A stretch of 5,542 nt of DNA, taken from positions 1 to 5,542 of the forward strand of contig JADNEJ010000073.1 of NCBI GenBank assembly GCA_016292295.1. Direction: 5' to 3'. Position 1 is the first letter of the stretch; every line of letters starts with the position of its first letter. The notes beneath the pieces were generated by a model. That model was not told where the DNA came from, searched no databases, and saw only the letters and a program-made list of their open reading frames with translations. This document shows positions 1-5,354 of the stretch, piece after piece. This DNA comes from Candidatus Thiodictyon intracellulare. GTDB lineage: Bacteria; Pseudomonadota; Gammaproteobacteria; Chromatiales; Chromatiaceae. The position numbers and the translations under genes were made by a program.

Positions 1-2
1 CT

Positions 3-59
3 TATCACCTGGCCATGCTGTTGGCGTTGCTGATCTATGGCTACGCCACCGGGCGCTCG
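3..59 (+). pseudogene. IS transposase N-terminal remnant (IS1182/IS5-like)
   Basis: Frame 3 reads YHLAMLLALLIYGYATGR. This matches what I know of the conserved N-terminal DUF772 segment of IS1182/IS5-type DDE transposases, whose usual form is 'YHPAMLLALLIYGYATG' followed by a serine/arginine-rich stretch. Here the similarity stops after GR, and the DNA passes directly into the 23-base repeat at 60-82. The frame then ends with a TGA at 102-104, with no catalytic domain. The scrap therefore looks like an internally deleted or truncated element, cut on the left only by the window edge. It cannot encode an active transposase from what is visible. Family assignment rests on a short stretch and is from memory. 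Confidence 0.5.
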
Positions 60-82
60 ACTGCAAAAATGGCCAAAGTCGA
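60..82 (+). repeat. 23-base repeat, left copy (inverted partner at 5140-5162)
   Basis: This stretch, which begins ACTGCAAAAATGGCC and ends AAAGTCGA, recurs in reverse complement at 5140-5162 with one mismatch in 23 positions (G against A at base 12). It abuts the transposase scrap at 3-59, which suggests an IS terminal inverted repeat or another mobile-element end. It lies 18 bases before the chosen kinase start codon. The IS-end interpretation is inference; the repeat itself is read directly. Confidence 0.7.
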
Positions 83-100
83 ACCTAAGTGGTACCGCCA

Positions 101-1249
101 ATGACACCGCCCGTTACACCGATGCGTCCGCAGGCCAATGCGGGTCCGGACCAGACCTCGGCGTTGGTGTCGGACCTGCACGGCATCGTTGCGGGCTTCA
201 CCGCCGGCGCGCTCGTGTGTCCCGTGGTTCCGCTGGGCAAGGGCCTGATCAATGACACCTTTGCCGTCACCACGACCGCCGGGCGCTATGTCCTGCAGCG
301 CGTCAATCAGCGGGTCTTTCCGGCGCCTGAGCAGATCATGGCCAATCTCGCCGTGCTTGCCGCCCATGCGAAAGGCAGCGAGAGGCTGCGGGTACCGGCC
401 CTGGTAGCGGCGCGCGACGGCCGCCCCTTCCTGCGGACCCCGGCGGGCGACCTCTGGCGCCTGATGGAGTTGATTCCGAACGCCGTCACCCTGGAACGGC
501 TCACGACCGCTGCCCAGGCGCGCGAGGTCGGCCGCGCCTTGGGTCGCTTCCACCGTCTGACGCGGGACCTGGACCCGCGGTGCCTGAGGCTCACGCTCCC
601 CGGGTTCCACTGCACCCCGGACTATCTCGCCCACCATCTGGCCCTGCGCGCGGCCGCGGGGCCGGCCGTGCGCAACGCCGCTGAGTCCGCCTGCATGGCC
701 TTCATTGATGCCCGCGGCGGGTTGGCCTCGGTGCTGGAGGACGCCCTGGCCGCGGGCCGCATTGGACTGCGGGTCATCCATGGGGACCCGAAGATCGACA
801 ACATCCTGTTCCATGCCGTGGATGGTCAGGCCCTGGCTCTGATCGACCTGGATACGGTCCAGCCCGGTCTGATTCAGCATGACCTGGGCGACTGCCTGCG
901 CTCCTGCTGCAACCGGCAGGGTGAGTCGGCGGACGGCGTTACGGTGCGTTTCGACCTTGCGCTGTGCGACCAGATCCTCAGTGCCTATGCGGCGGAAACT
1001 CGCGACTTCCTGTCGGGTGGGGATGTCGCGGTGCTCTATGACAGCATCCGTCTCATGTCCTTTGAACTGGGCCTGCGCTTCCTCAACGACCACCAAGAGG
1101 GCGACTGCTATTTCCGGGTCGCCCACCGCGGTCAGAATCTCCACAAGGCCCGCGTCCAGTTCGCCCTGGTGGCCGATATCGAGGCCCAGAGGTGCGCCAT
1201 CCGCGCGCTCATCGCCCGCGCCTATGGCGGTGCGGGCCAGTATCGCTAA
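101..1249 (+). CDS. Phosphotransferase-family kinase (aminoglycoside phosphotransferase fold, NahK-like)
   Basis: This is a cytosolic kinase of the APH/choline-kinase superfamily. Such proteins transfer the ATP gamma-phosphate to a small hydroxyl substrate. The general look (GxGLINDTF loop, YVLQRVN, WRLMELIP) resembles the N-acetylhexosamine 1-kinase-like branch, so a sugar is a plausible but unproven substrate. Counting from the upstream GTG at 89, the nucleotide-loop motif is at residues 50-58, the catalytic loop HGDPKIDN at 231-238, and the metal-binding DLDT at 253-256, all with key Asp and Asn present. Length (about 382 residues) is normal for this group, and no lesion is visible. Start is uncertain: GTG 89, ATG 101 and ATG 122 are all in frame, none has a good Shine-Dalgarno, and conserved sequence begins only near residue 31. 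ATG 101 is chosen as the first ATG. Its upstream region is IS debris, so its promoter may be borrowed from or replaced by it. Confidence 0.87.
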   Translation: MTPPVTPMRPQANAGPDQTSALVSDLHGIVAGFTAGALVCPVVPLGKGLINDTFAVTTTAGRYVLQRVNQRVFPAPEQIMANLAVLAAHAKGSERLRVPALVAARDGRPFLRTPAGDLWRLMELIPNAVTLERLTTAAQAREVGRALGRFHRLTRDLDPRCLRLTLPGFHCTPDYLAHHLALRAAAGPAVRNAAESACMAFIDARGGLASVLEDALAAGRIGLRVIHGDPKIDNILFHAVDGQALALIDLDTVQPGLIQHDLGDCLRSCCNRQGESADGVTVRFDLALCDQILSAYAAETRDFLSGGDVAVLYDSIRLMSFELGLRFLNDHQEGDCYFRVAHRGQNLHKARVQFALVADIEAQRCAIRALIARAYGGAGQYR

Positions 1250-1262
1250 GGGCAAACCCTTA
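1247..1262. terminator. Short hairpin in the convergent gap after the kinase
   Basis: The sequence TAAGGG-CAAA-CCCTTA forms a perfect 6-bp stem with a 4-base loop. It starts on the kinase stop codon and fills the gap to the end of the convergent minus-strand gene at 1264. Being symmetric, it could serve both directions. There is no run of T on either side, so it would be a weak intrinsic terminator at best. Confidence 0.4.
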
Positions 1263-1263
1263 C

Positions 1264-1666
1264 TCAGGTCGCTTCCGGCTTGACGCTACTCGCGTCGGCG
1301 ACCGTACGGGCGATCACCTGCGTCAGGACCGCGAGTTCCTCCGTAGTGATCACGGTGAGCACCCGGTCGATCAGTTCCGTGGGTAGTTGGACATAGACGC
1401 TGTGGTCGTCCGGGAGCTTGATGGTCAGGCCGCTGCCCTCGTCCGGGCGAACGGGCAGCGCGGCGTACTCGGCCTACAGTGCCTCTTCCGCGGCGAAGAG
1501 TTTGTCGTACATCGACTCCACGCGCTCCGCCAGTTCGTCATCCAGGCCAGTCTCATCGACGACGACCAGGGTTTCAAGGTCGCCGGGCTCCAGGTCAGGC
1601 ACTGTTGGGTCAGAAACTCCTGGAAGTGCTTGCGGGGGGCTCCTGAAAGAAGACATACTCCAACAT
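1264..1666 (-). pseudogene. Broken gene for a ~134-residue uncharacterised gammaproteobacterial protein
   Basis: The minus strand starts at ATG 1666 behind a strong GGAGGT (1681-1676, 9-base gap) and reads MLEYVFFQEPP. It then continues in a second frame as RKHFQEFLTQQ, and in a third as PDLEPGDLETLVVVDE through ELAERVESMYDKLF. An in-frame TAG at 1476-1474 follows EEAL. The same frame then carries AEYAALPVRP, LTIKLPDDHSVYVQLP and VLTVITTEELAVL to a TGA at 1264. Two single-base losses (one at the G run 1634-1639, one near 1602) would restore one 134-residue frame. The protein is acidic, with no membrane segment or signal peptide. It resembles small 'MLDYVFF...' hypothetical proteins that I recall from gammaproteobacteria, of unknown function. 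Three lesions make a functional product unlikely, unless the indels are sequencing errors. Confidence 0.7.
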
Positions 1667-1874
1667 GGCAGCGGGACCTCCGGCGACAGTGGCGCGGTGA
1701 CCGTCAAGGCAGTCACCAGGTTTCTCGGGACGGTCGACGCCCCCGGGCGCCGCCATCTTACCCTAAGCCTGAGTGAATCTAACCGACTGCGCGTCGAGTC
1801 CATGTCGATTGCCGTAGGCTGATCGCTGACTGCCCCTTCCAGGTCTATGAGCCAGCTTCTCATCGCCGTGCGCC
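1667..1874. other. Divergent intergenic region between the 134-residue gene and comF
   Basis: About 200 bases separate the two divergent starts. Apart from the Shine-Dalgarno at 1676-1681, I see only a weak minus-strand TAAGAT (1760-1755) as a possible -10 box, without a convincing -35. No operator-like palindrome stands out. A short + frame from ATG 1847 (MSQLLIAVRLA) lies out of frame with comF and may be its displaced original start. Confidence 0.3.
1676..1681 (-). promoter_or_regulatory. Shine-Dalgarno that fixes the start of the broken 134-residue gene
   Basis: The minus strand reads GGAGGT, nine bases before ATG 1666-1664. This is the best ribosome binding site in the window. It shows that the short MLEYVFFQEPP frame is the real beginning of the gene, although that frame alone stops within a few more codons. 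Confidence 0.65.
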
Positions 1875-2215
1875 TTGCTCTCCGGCCGGCTGCTGGCGGC
1901 CCTGTTCCCGCCGACCTGCCTGCTGTGCGGCGCGCCGGGTGCGCACGGGCGCGACCTGTGCGAGGGTTGTGCGGCGGACCTGCCATACAACCGCGACGCC
2001 TGCCTCCGTTGTGCCTCGCCCTTCGAGGTTGCGCGGCCGCCCGGCAGCCTCTGTAGTGCCTGTCAGCGCCACCCACCGCCCAGTGCCTGCACGCTCGCGG
2101 CGCTGCGTTATGAGACGCCGCTGCCGATCCTGGTTGGGACGATGAAATTCCGCGGCCGTCTCAAACACGCGCGCCTGCTCGGCGCACTGCTAGCGGATGC
2201 GGTGCAGCGCCGGAG

Positions 2216-2223
2216 CGCGCCGC
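2216..2223 (+). repeat. Left target-site duplication of the comF element
   Basis: CGCGCCGC occurs here and again at 2349-2356, directly flanking the inserted element. Keeping one copy gives an uninterrupted comF frame. Confidence 0.75.
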
Positions 2224-2348
2224 GGAGTTGATCACAAATCCGCCCAAGGTCGGCCTGCCCATGTGGGTTTGCGCGCGCAAGACAATGTTCTGCAAAGGAG
2301 CGGCAACGCCGGGACTGAACAAGGTGGGCGGAATTATGATCAAGGCCA
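2224..2348. mobile_element. 125-bp MITE-like element inserted in comF
   Basis: The left end carries TTGATCACAAATCCGCCCA (2228-2246). The right end, read on the minus strand, carries TTGATCATAATTCCGCCCA (2343-2325). These match at 17 of 19 positions. The element is bracketed by perfect 8-base direct repeats, and its removal restores the comF reading frame. Inside lies a 12-bp perfect palindrome TTGCGCGCGCAA (2269-2280). No transposase is encoded, so it would have to be moved in trans by a related full-length element. Alternative boundaries (124 bp with a 9-base duplication carrying one mismatch, ends beginning GG) are almost as good. The family is unknown; 8-9 base duplications occur in several IS families. 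Confidence 0.8.
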
Positions 2349-2356
2349 CGCGCCGC
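2349..2356 (+). repeat. Right target-site duplication of the comF element
   Basis: Second copy of CGCGCCGC, immediately before the codons for LPQALIP of the comF phosphoribosyltransferase domain. Confidence 0.75.
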
Positions 2357-2714
2357 TGCCGCAGGCGCTGATCCCGTTACCCCTGCACCCCGGGCGGCTG
2401 GCGGCGCGTGGCTATAACCAATCCGTGGAGATCGCCCGTGTGGTCGGGCCGGTCCTGGGCCTGCCGGTCGATGTGGCGTGTTGCCGCCGGGTCTTGGCTA
2501 CCCCACCCCAGGCGGGTCTGGACGAGCGGACGCGCCGACGCAATATCCGTGGCGCCTTCGCGGCGCTGACGCTCTTTCACTGGAGGCAGGTTGCCATCCT
2601 GGATGACGTCCTGGCCACCGGCAGTACCGTCAACGAGTTGACGTGGGTGCTGCGCCGGGTCGGGGTGCGGTTGGTGGAGGTGTGGGCGGTCGTGCGTACA
2701 TCCCATGGTGATCC

Positions 2715-2882
2715 TTAGAAGAACGACTTGATGACCAGCAAGGCGACGTCGGCCAGCATCAGGCCGAGCATCCACTGCAGCAGCGAGAACTTGTCGGCGA
2801 GGTCGCTACGCAACAACTTGATCTTTGCCTCCAGTCGCTCGCTGTCGCGCGCACTGACCACATCGGCTCAGCGCGTCGCCAA
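2715..2882 (-). pseudogene. 5'-truncated DUF1640-like coiled-coil/transmembrane protein remnant
   Basis: The minus strand ends with 48 open codons from a GTG at 2861. They contain SARDSERLEAKIKLLRSDL, a charged, coiled-coil-like stretch, followed by a hydrophobic segment (LLQWMLGLMLADVALLVIK) and a short SFF tail. This is the usual C-terminal layout of bacterial DUF1640 (CCDC90-like) proteins. Just upstream, in the same frame, LATR is followed by a TGA (2870-2868). LATK/LATR is a motif I associate with this family before the coiled coil, so the TGA is probably a lesion in former coding sequence. The N-terminal half is absent, because the neighbouring 413-residue gene ends immediately upstream at 2883. 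The final TAA shares bases with the convergent comF TAG (2716-2718). A tiny membrane peptide from GTG 2861 cannot be excluded. Confidence 0.55.
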
Positions 2883-4125
2883 CTACATGAGGAGCAGGGC
2901 GTCGATGCGCTGCTCGATGTGATCGGTGATGCGCCGGTAGGCCGGGCTCTTGGTGTACTGGAAGGCGGCGGCGAAGGCCGCCGCGCTGAAACCCTCGGGC
3001 AGTCCGTTGATGGACGGCATGATGTCGGCATCCGTCAGCCCTTTCGCCGCCGCCTGCTGGATCAATTGGGCGCTCTTGCGCTCCCCGGCCGCGAGGTCAC
3101 CGAAGCGGGTGCTGGCCCGGTCTGTGGCTAGGTCTACAAAGCTGAACCTGCTGCCGCCTTGGGAGTCGGAGACTTTCTTGAAGAGCCCCACCAGGTCCGA
3201 GAGGGTATTGCCGCCCTGGGCCGTGACGGCGGCCGAAGTCATGAAGTGTTGAGCAAGATCGGCGCGACCGCCCAGCCCCACGGTGCGGAACGCCGGACCG
3301 GGGATCGCCGCGTCGGCCTAGGCCGGGTCGCGGATGCCATGATGATTCACATAGACGGCCAGCGCGAGGATCGTCGCCCGGTTCTCCAACGACGCAACGG
3401 CGGCGGCGGCGGCCGGCCGGCAGGACGCCGCCAGCACCAGAGCAAGCAGGTCGGGGAGGGGGATCGCCGCGTGCTTGGGACGGCCGGCGCCGTAGCGCAT
3501 CAGTTGTCCCTGATAGCGCAGCATCCGTGCCCGCTCATCCGCCGATACCAGCCCGCTGCCGACCTCGGCTAGGGCGTCGCGGTGCCATTTACAGGTGAGG
3601 AGCGCCAGCTCCGGTTTGATATCCACGCGCTCTATCAGTCGGGACTTGGTCCAGGGCCTCGGTCAGACGCTCCGTCAGGGTCTGTAAAAATGTATCCGGC
3701 AGGGGCAGGCCGACCAGCCGCGCCTGCTCGATGCGCGGCAGTCGCTCATCCGCCAGCAGGCTCAGCTCCAAATTGATGAACCGCCCCTGCGGGTCCCAGG
3801 GCAGGCCCAGAGAGGCGGCCACGCGCGCCCGGTCGCTCTCCAGACGAACGGCGACCCGTCCAGGGCCTAAGCGGTCGAGGAGATAGGCGCCAAGGATGTT
3901 GGCCTGGTCCTCGGACAGGGTCAGCGTGATGTGCTCCCCGTCGCGCCGGCCGTGCGATTTGACCGCGGCTAGCCACTGTTTGGCCCAGGCCCGCTCGGCG
4001 CCGGTCAGGGTGCGATCCTGGGGGACCAAGGGCCGGCTGTCGCGGTCCACCTGGACGGCGAGCCCGACGAACAGCAGCAGCGTGAGGGCCAGCAGACAGC
4101 TCAGGACCTTGATCAATCGGCGCAT
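2883..4125 (-). pseudogene. Uncharacterised ~413-residue membrane-anchored or exported protein, frameshifted and with internal TAG
   Basis: The start is ATG 4125, preceded by AGGGGA (4140-4135), which overlaps the stop of the SOUL gene and suggests translational coupling. The first part has a signal anchor (VLSCLLALTLLLFVGLAV) and then LTLSEDQANILGAYLLDRLG and INLELSLLADERLPRIEQA. At the GGG run 3641-3643 one extra base moves the frame. Reading continues as RLIERVDIKPELALLTCKWH and ILALAVYVNHHGI to an in-frame TAG at 3320-3318. The same frame then gives DLAQHFMTSAAVTAQGG, SRFSFVDLATDRASTRFGD, DADIMPSINGLPEGF and SPAYRRITDHIEQRIDALL. Corrected length is 413 residues. I recall a gammaproteobacterial hypothetical family with exactly this order of motifs; its function is unknown to me. 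Two lesions imply inactivation, though the indel sits in a homopolymer. Confidence 0.75.
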
Positions 4126-4138
4126 GGTGACCAATCCC

Positions 4139-4789
4139 CTAAGGCGTCGCGGCGGAGCGCGGCGGCTCGTCGCGCACCTGCACCAGCACCTCGTTGCGCC
4201 GCATGAACCAGGGTACGAAGGGGGCGTGGTAGCGGGCATAGACCGGGGGTGCGCACTACGGCTGGAGCTCGGCGGCGCGCACCGTCGCGAGCAGGGCGAC
4301 CTCTTGTTCCCGGTAGTTGGTGAGCGTCCAGCGACTGGAATAGCGCCGCGCCGCCATGAGTCGCGCCGGTTCCTCGCGGACTCGGACCTGTGGGTTGGTG
4401 GACGCAGGCCGGGTCGCGCTGGTGAAGCGCCGGGGCATGGTGAAGCTCAGCCAGTAGTCGCCGGCGTCGGGGCTGGCGGCGGGCTCGCCCGTCGCCGTAC
4501 GCTGATTGACCGGCACGGTCATCGCGATCGACTCCCCGGTGCGGTTCTTGCCGAAGATGAAGCCGGCCAGGGTCCGGAAGGCCTGGTTGCCGACCGCGTC
4601 GAAGTCCCCGCTGACCTTGGTCTCGGCAATCAGGATGGGGGCGTAGCGACGAAACTCGAACTCCGGGCACTGATGGACCAGGGTGTAGGCGGGTTCTTCG
4701 ATGGCCATCGCGGGCTCTGCGGTGGTGATCAGGACCAGGGACAGGGCCAGGATCGCGAAGATGCGTGAGGGTGGGACGCGCTGTGACAT
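4139..4789 (-). pseudogene. SOUL family haem-binding protein, interrupted by an in-frame TAG
   Basis: SOUL/HBP-type proteins bind haem or porphyrin; bacterial versions are often exported and of uncertain role. ATG 4789 follows GAAGGA (4799-4794, 4-base gap). Residues 1-29 form a signal peptide ending AMA, so a periplasmic product is predicted. Family hallmarks follow: FEFRRYAPILIAETKVSGDF, AFRTLAGFIFGKN, IAMTVPVNQ, WLSFTMPRRFT and NYREQEVALLATVRAAELQP. A TAG at 4258-4256 comes next. Without any frame change the sequence then gives PPVYARYHAPFVPWFMRRNEVLVQV, cited here only for its PVYARY and PWFMRRNE motifs, the normal SOUL C-terminus, to TAG 4141-4139. The full frame is 216 residues; the TAG removes about 38. 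First gene of a minus-strand operon, 13 bases ahead of the 413-residue gene. Readthrough or a sequencing error are the alternatives to a true pseudogene. Confidence 0.83.
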
Positions 4790-4965
4790 CGGGTCCTTCG
4801 GGATGTTTGATGGTTACGCGTATGAGATGGGGGCGCAGGTGTCCGCGCACCAGGACGGCGATCTTGGGGCAGGCGGCGCGCCGGCCTTGGTCAGCGTTGC
4901 GACCACCGTCCAGGGCCTTGCGGACTGGAAGTCGAGGCTTACCCTGAAAGTCACGCCGGTGCCCA

Positions 4966-4988
4966 GTGAGAGCGGCCTCCGGCCGCGA
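4966..4988 (+). repeat. REP-like palindromic unit, + orientation
   Basis: It begins GTGAGAGCGGCC and ends GGCCGCGA, with a perfect 6-bp stem GCGGCC/GGCCGC (4972-4977, 4981-4986) around TCC. It matches the reverse complement of 5037-5059 at 20 of 23 positions. The GTGGGAGCGG...CCGCGA pattern is like the REP elements of gammaproteobacteria such as Pseudomonas. Confidence 0.6.
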
Positions 4989-5036
4989 TGCGACGCTGCG
5001 GTAACCTGCGCCGCCGCGGCATTTTGTGAGGCTTCG

Positions 5037-5059
5037 TCGCGGCCGGTGACCGCTCCCAC
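5037..5059 (-). repeat. REP-like palindromic unit, - orientation
   Basis: On the minus strand it begins GTGGGAGCGGTCACC and ends GGCCGCGA. The stem is GCGG/CCGC with an imperfect extension. It faces the copy at 4966-4988 across 48 bases, the arrangement of a BIME-type REP pair. Confidence 0.6.
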
Positions 5060-5071
5060 AGCGTCGCTGTG
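5057..5071. repeat. Perfect 7-bp inverted repeat
   Basis: CACAGCG-T-CGCTGTG is a perfect inverted repeat with a single-base centre. It overlaps the outer edge of the REP-like unit at 5037-5059. It may be part of that repeat's flank or a protein-binding palindrome; no terminator-like T run follows. Confidence 0.45.
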
Positions 5072-5106
5072 CAACTTTCACGGTTTAGAGAATGCTTTTG
5101 GCGCCG

Positions 5107-5130
5107 TTATCGTTGTCGTTGTTGCAATCG
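5107..5130 (+). repeat. Degenerate hexamer tract (TTGTCG-like)
   Basis: Four consecutive hexamers read TTATCG, TTGTCG, TTGTTG and CAATCG. A short hairpin follows, TCGAGG-TTAT-CCTCGA (5128-5143), that merges with the 23-base repeat at 5140. It looks like a worn microsatellite. On the minus strand it reads as an Asn/Asp-rich peptide, which I do not consider a gene. Confidence 0.4.
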
Positions 5131-5139
5131 AGGTTATCC

Positions 5140-5162
5140 TCGACTTTGGTCATTTTTGCAGT
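5140..5162 (-). repeat. 23-base repeat, right copy (inverted partner of 60-82)
   Basis: On the minus strand this reads ACTGCAAAAATGACC and ends AAAGTCGA, identical to 60-82 except for one base. The two copies are in opposite orientation about 5.06 kb apart and bracket the whole block of host genes. The left copy touches transposase sequence, and IS-like sequence also lies to the right of this copy. Confidence 0.7.
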
Positions 5163-5354
5163 TGGGCGACGGCCCCGCGCGTGATGCCACGGCGGTGTCG
5201 AAGCGTGTGCTGAGCAGGAGAGTGCGGCGGCCGCTCGTCGCGGCCAGGCGGCACCCGCCAGTGGCCGTGGCACACGGGGACACGCAAGGGAAGGCAGGCG
5301 GGGCATCAACAGTGTATGTTACGAGGTCGAAAAAAACACCGAACGTACCCAGGG
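5163..5354. other. Unassigned stretch before the right-hand transposase remnant
   Basis: No gene, RNA or strong repeat is supported here. A local drop in GC (around 5309-5345, including a run of seven A's) lies just upstream of the ATG at 5355 and may be the end and promoter region of the insertion element that starts there. Confidence 0.25.

Larger units (their letters stand above)
1875..2718 (+). pseudogene. comF: comF, ComF family phosphoribosyltransferase-like protein, interrupted by a small insertion element
   Basis: ComF proteins combine an N-terminal zinc-binding region with a phosphoribosyltransferase-fold domain and are linked to DNA uptake. The first part (TTG 1875 to TGA 2231) carries four CxxC pairs at residues 15/18, 29/32, 43/46 and 60/63, then the family's MKFRGRLKHARLLG. 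The second part, in another frame, carries LIPLPLHPGRLAARGYNQS, PPQAGLDERTRRRNIRGAF and the PRPP loop DDVLATGST. They are separated by a 125-base element plus an 8-base duplication. Deleting 133 bases joins SAP to LPQALIP exactly in frame and gives about 236 residues, normal for ComF. The start is also doubtful: TTG 1875 is the only start-like codon after the in-frame stop at 1848-1850, while ATG 1847 is in another frame, so an N-terminal indel is possible. An ATG at 2197 could still start a separate C-terminal domain. Confidence 0.88.
4790..5139. other. Gene-free stretch upstream of the SOUL gene
   Basis: This is the upstream region of the minus-strand SOUL operon and should hold its promoter, but I find no convincing -35/-10 pair. 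Long open frames cross it on both strands, without recognisable domains or good ribosome binding sites, as expected from high-GC DNA. What can be supported are two facing REP-like palindromes, a 7-bp perfect hairpin and a short hexamer tract, listed separately. Confidence 0.45.

Noticed and set aside
41..1255. 404-residue open frame on the minus strand opposite the kinase
   Set aside because: It is antisense to a gene with clear catalytic motifs, and its translation is Arg/Gly/Ala-rich with no domain. It is a typical high-GC shadow.
2226..2348. Continuous open frame across the comF element (ELITNPPKVGL ... NKVGGIMIKA), possibly a small protein
   Set aside because: Other frames on both strands are open too, there is no start with a ribosome binding site, and 41 codons without a stop is unremarkable at this GC content.
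2197..2356. Programmed frameshifting as the reason for the split comF
   Set aside because: The two halves are separated by 133 bases of unrelated sequence with inverted ends and duplicated flanks, not by a slippery site.
1474..4258. Amber (TAG) recoding, because three adjacent genes each have one in-frame TAG
   Set aside because: comF and the SOUL gene themselves end at TAG where their families normally end, and several of the same genes also carry frameshifts or truncations. Decay, or error, explains the pattern better. CAG or TGG to TAG is also the easiest nonsense change in GC-rich DNA.
3896..4768. 290-residue + strand open frame
   Set aside because: It is antisense to the SOUL and 413-residue genes, without recognisable domains.
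4113..5081. 322-residue open frame on the minus strand over the SOUL gene
   Set aside because: It is in another frame of the recognisable SOUL protein, with low-complexity Arg/Ala-rich translation and no motif.
5085..5157. Small minus-strand peptide gene rich in Asn/Asp (MTKVEDNLDCNNDNDN...)
   Set aside because: Its start lies inside the 23-base repeat and the Asn/Asp stretch is just the hexamer tract. The equivalent frame at the other repeat copy gives an unrelated tail.
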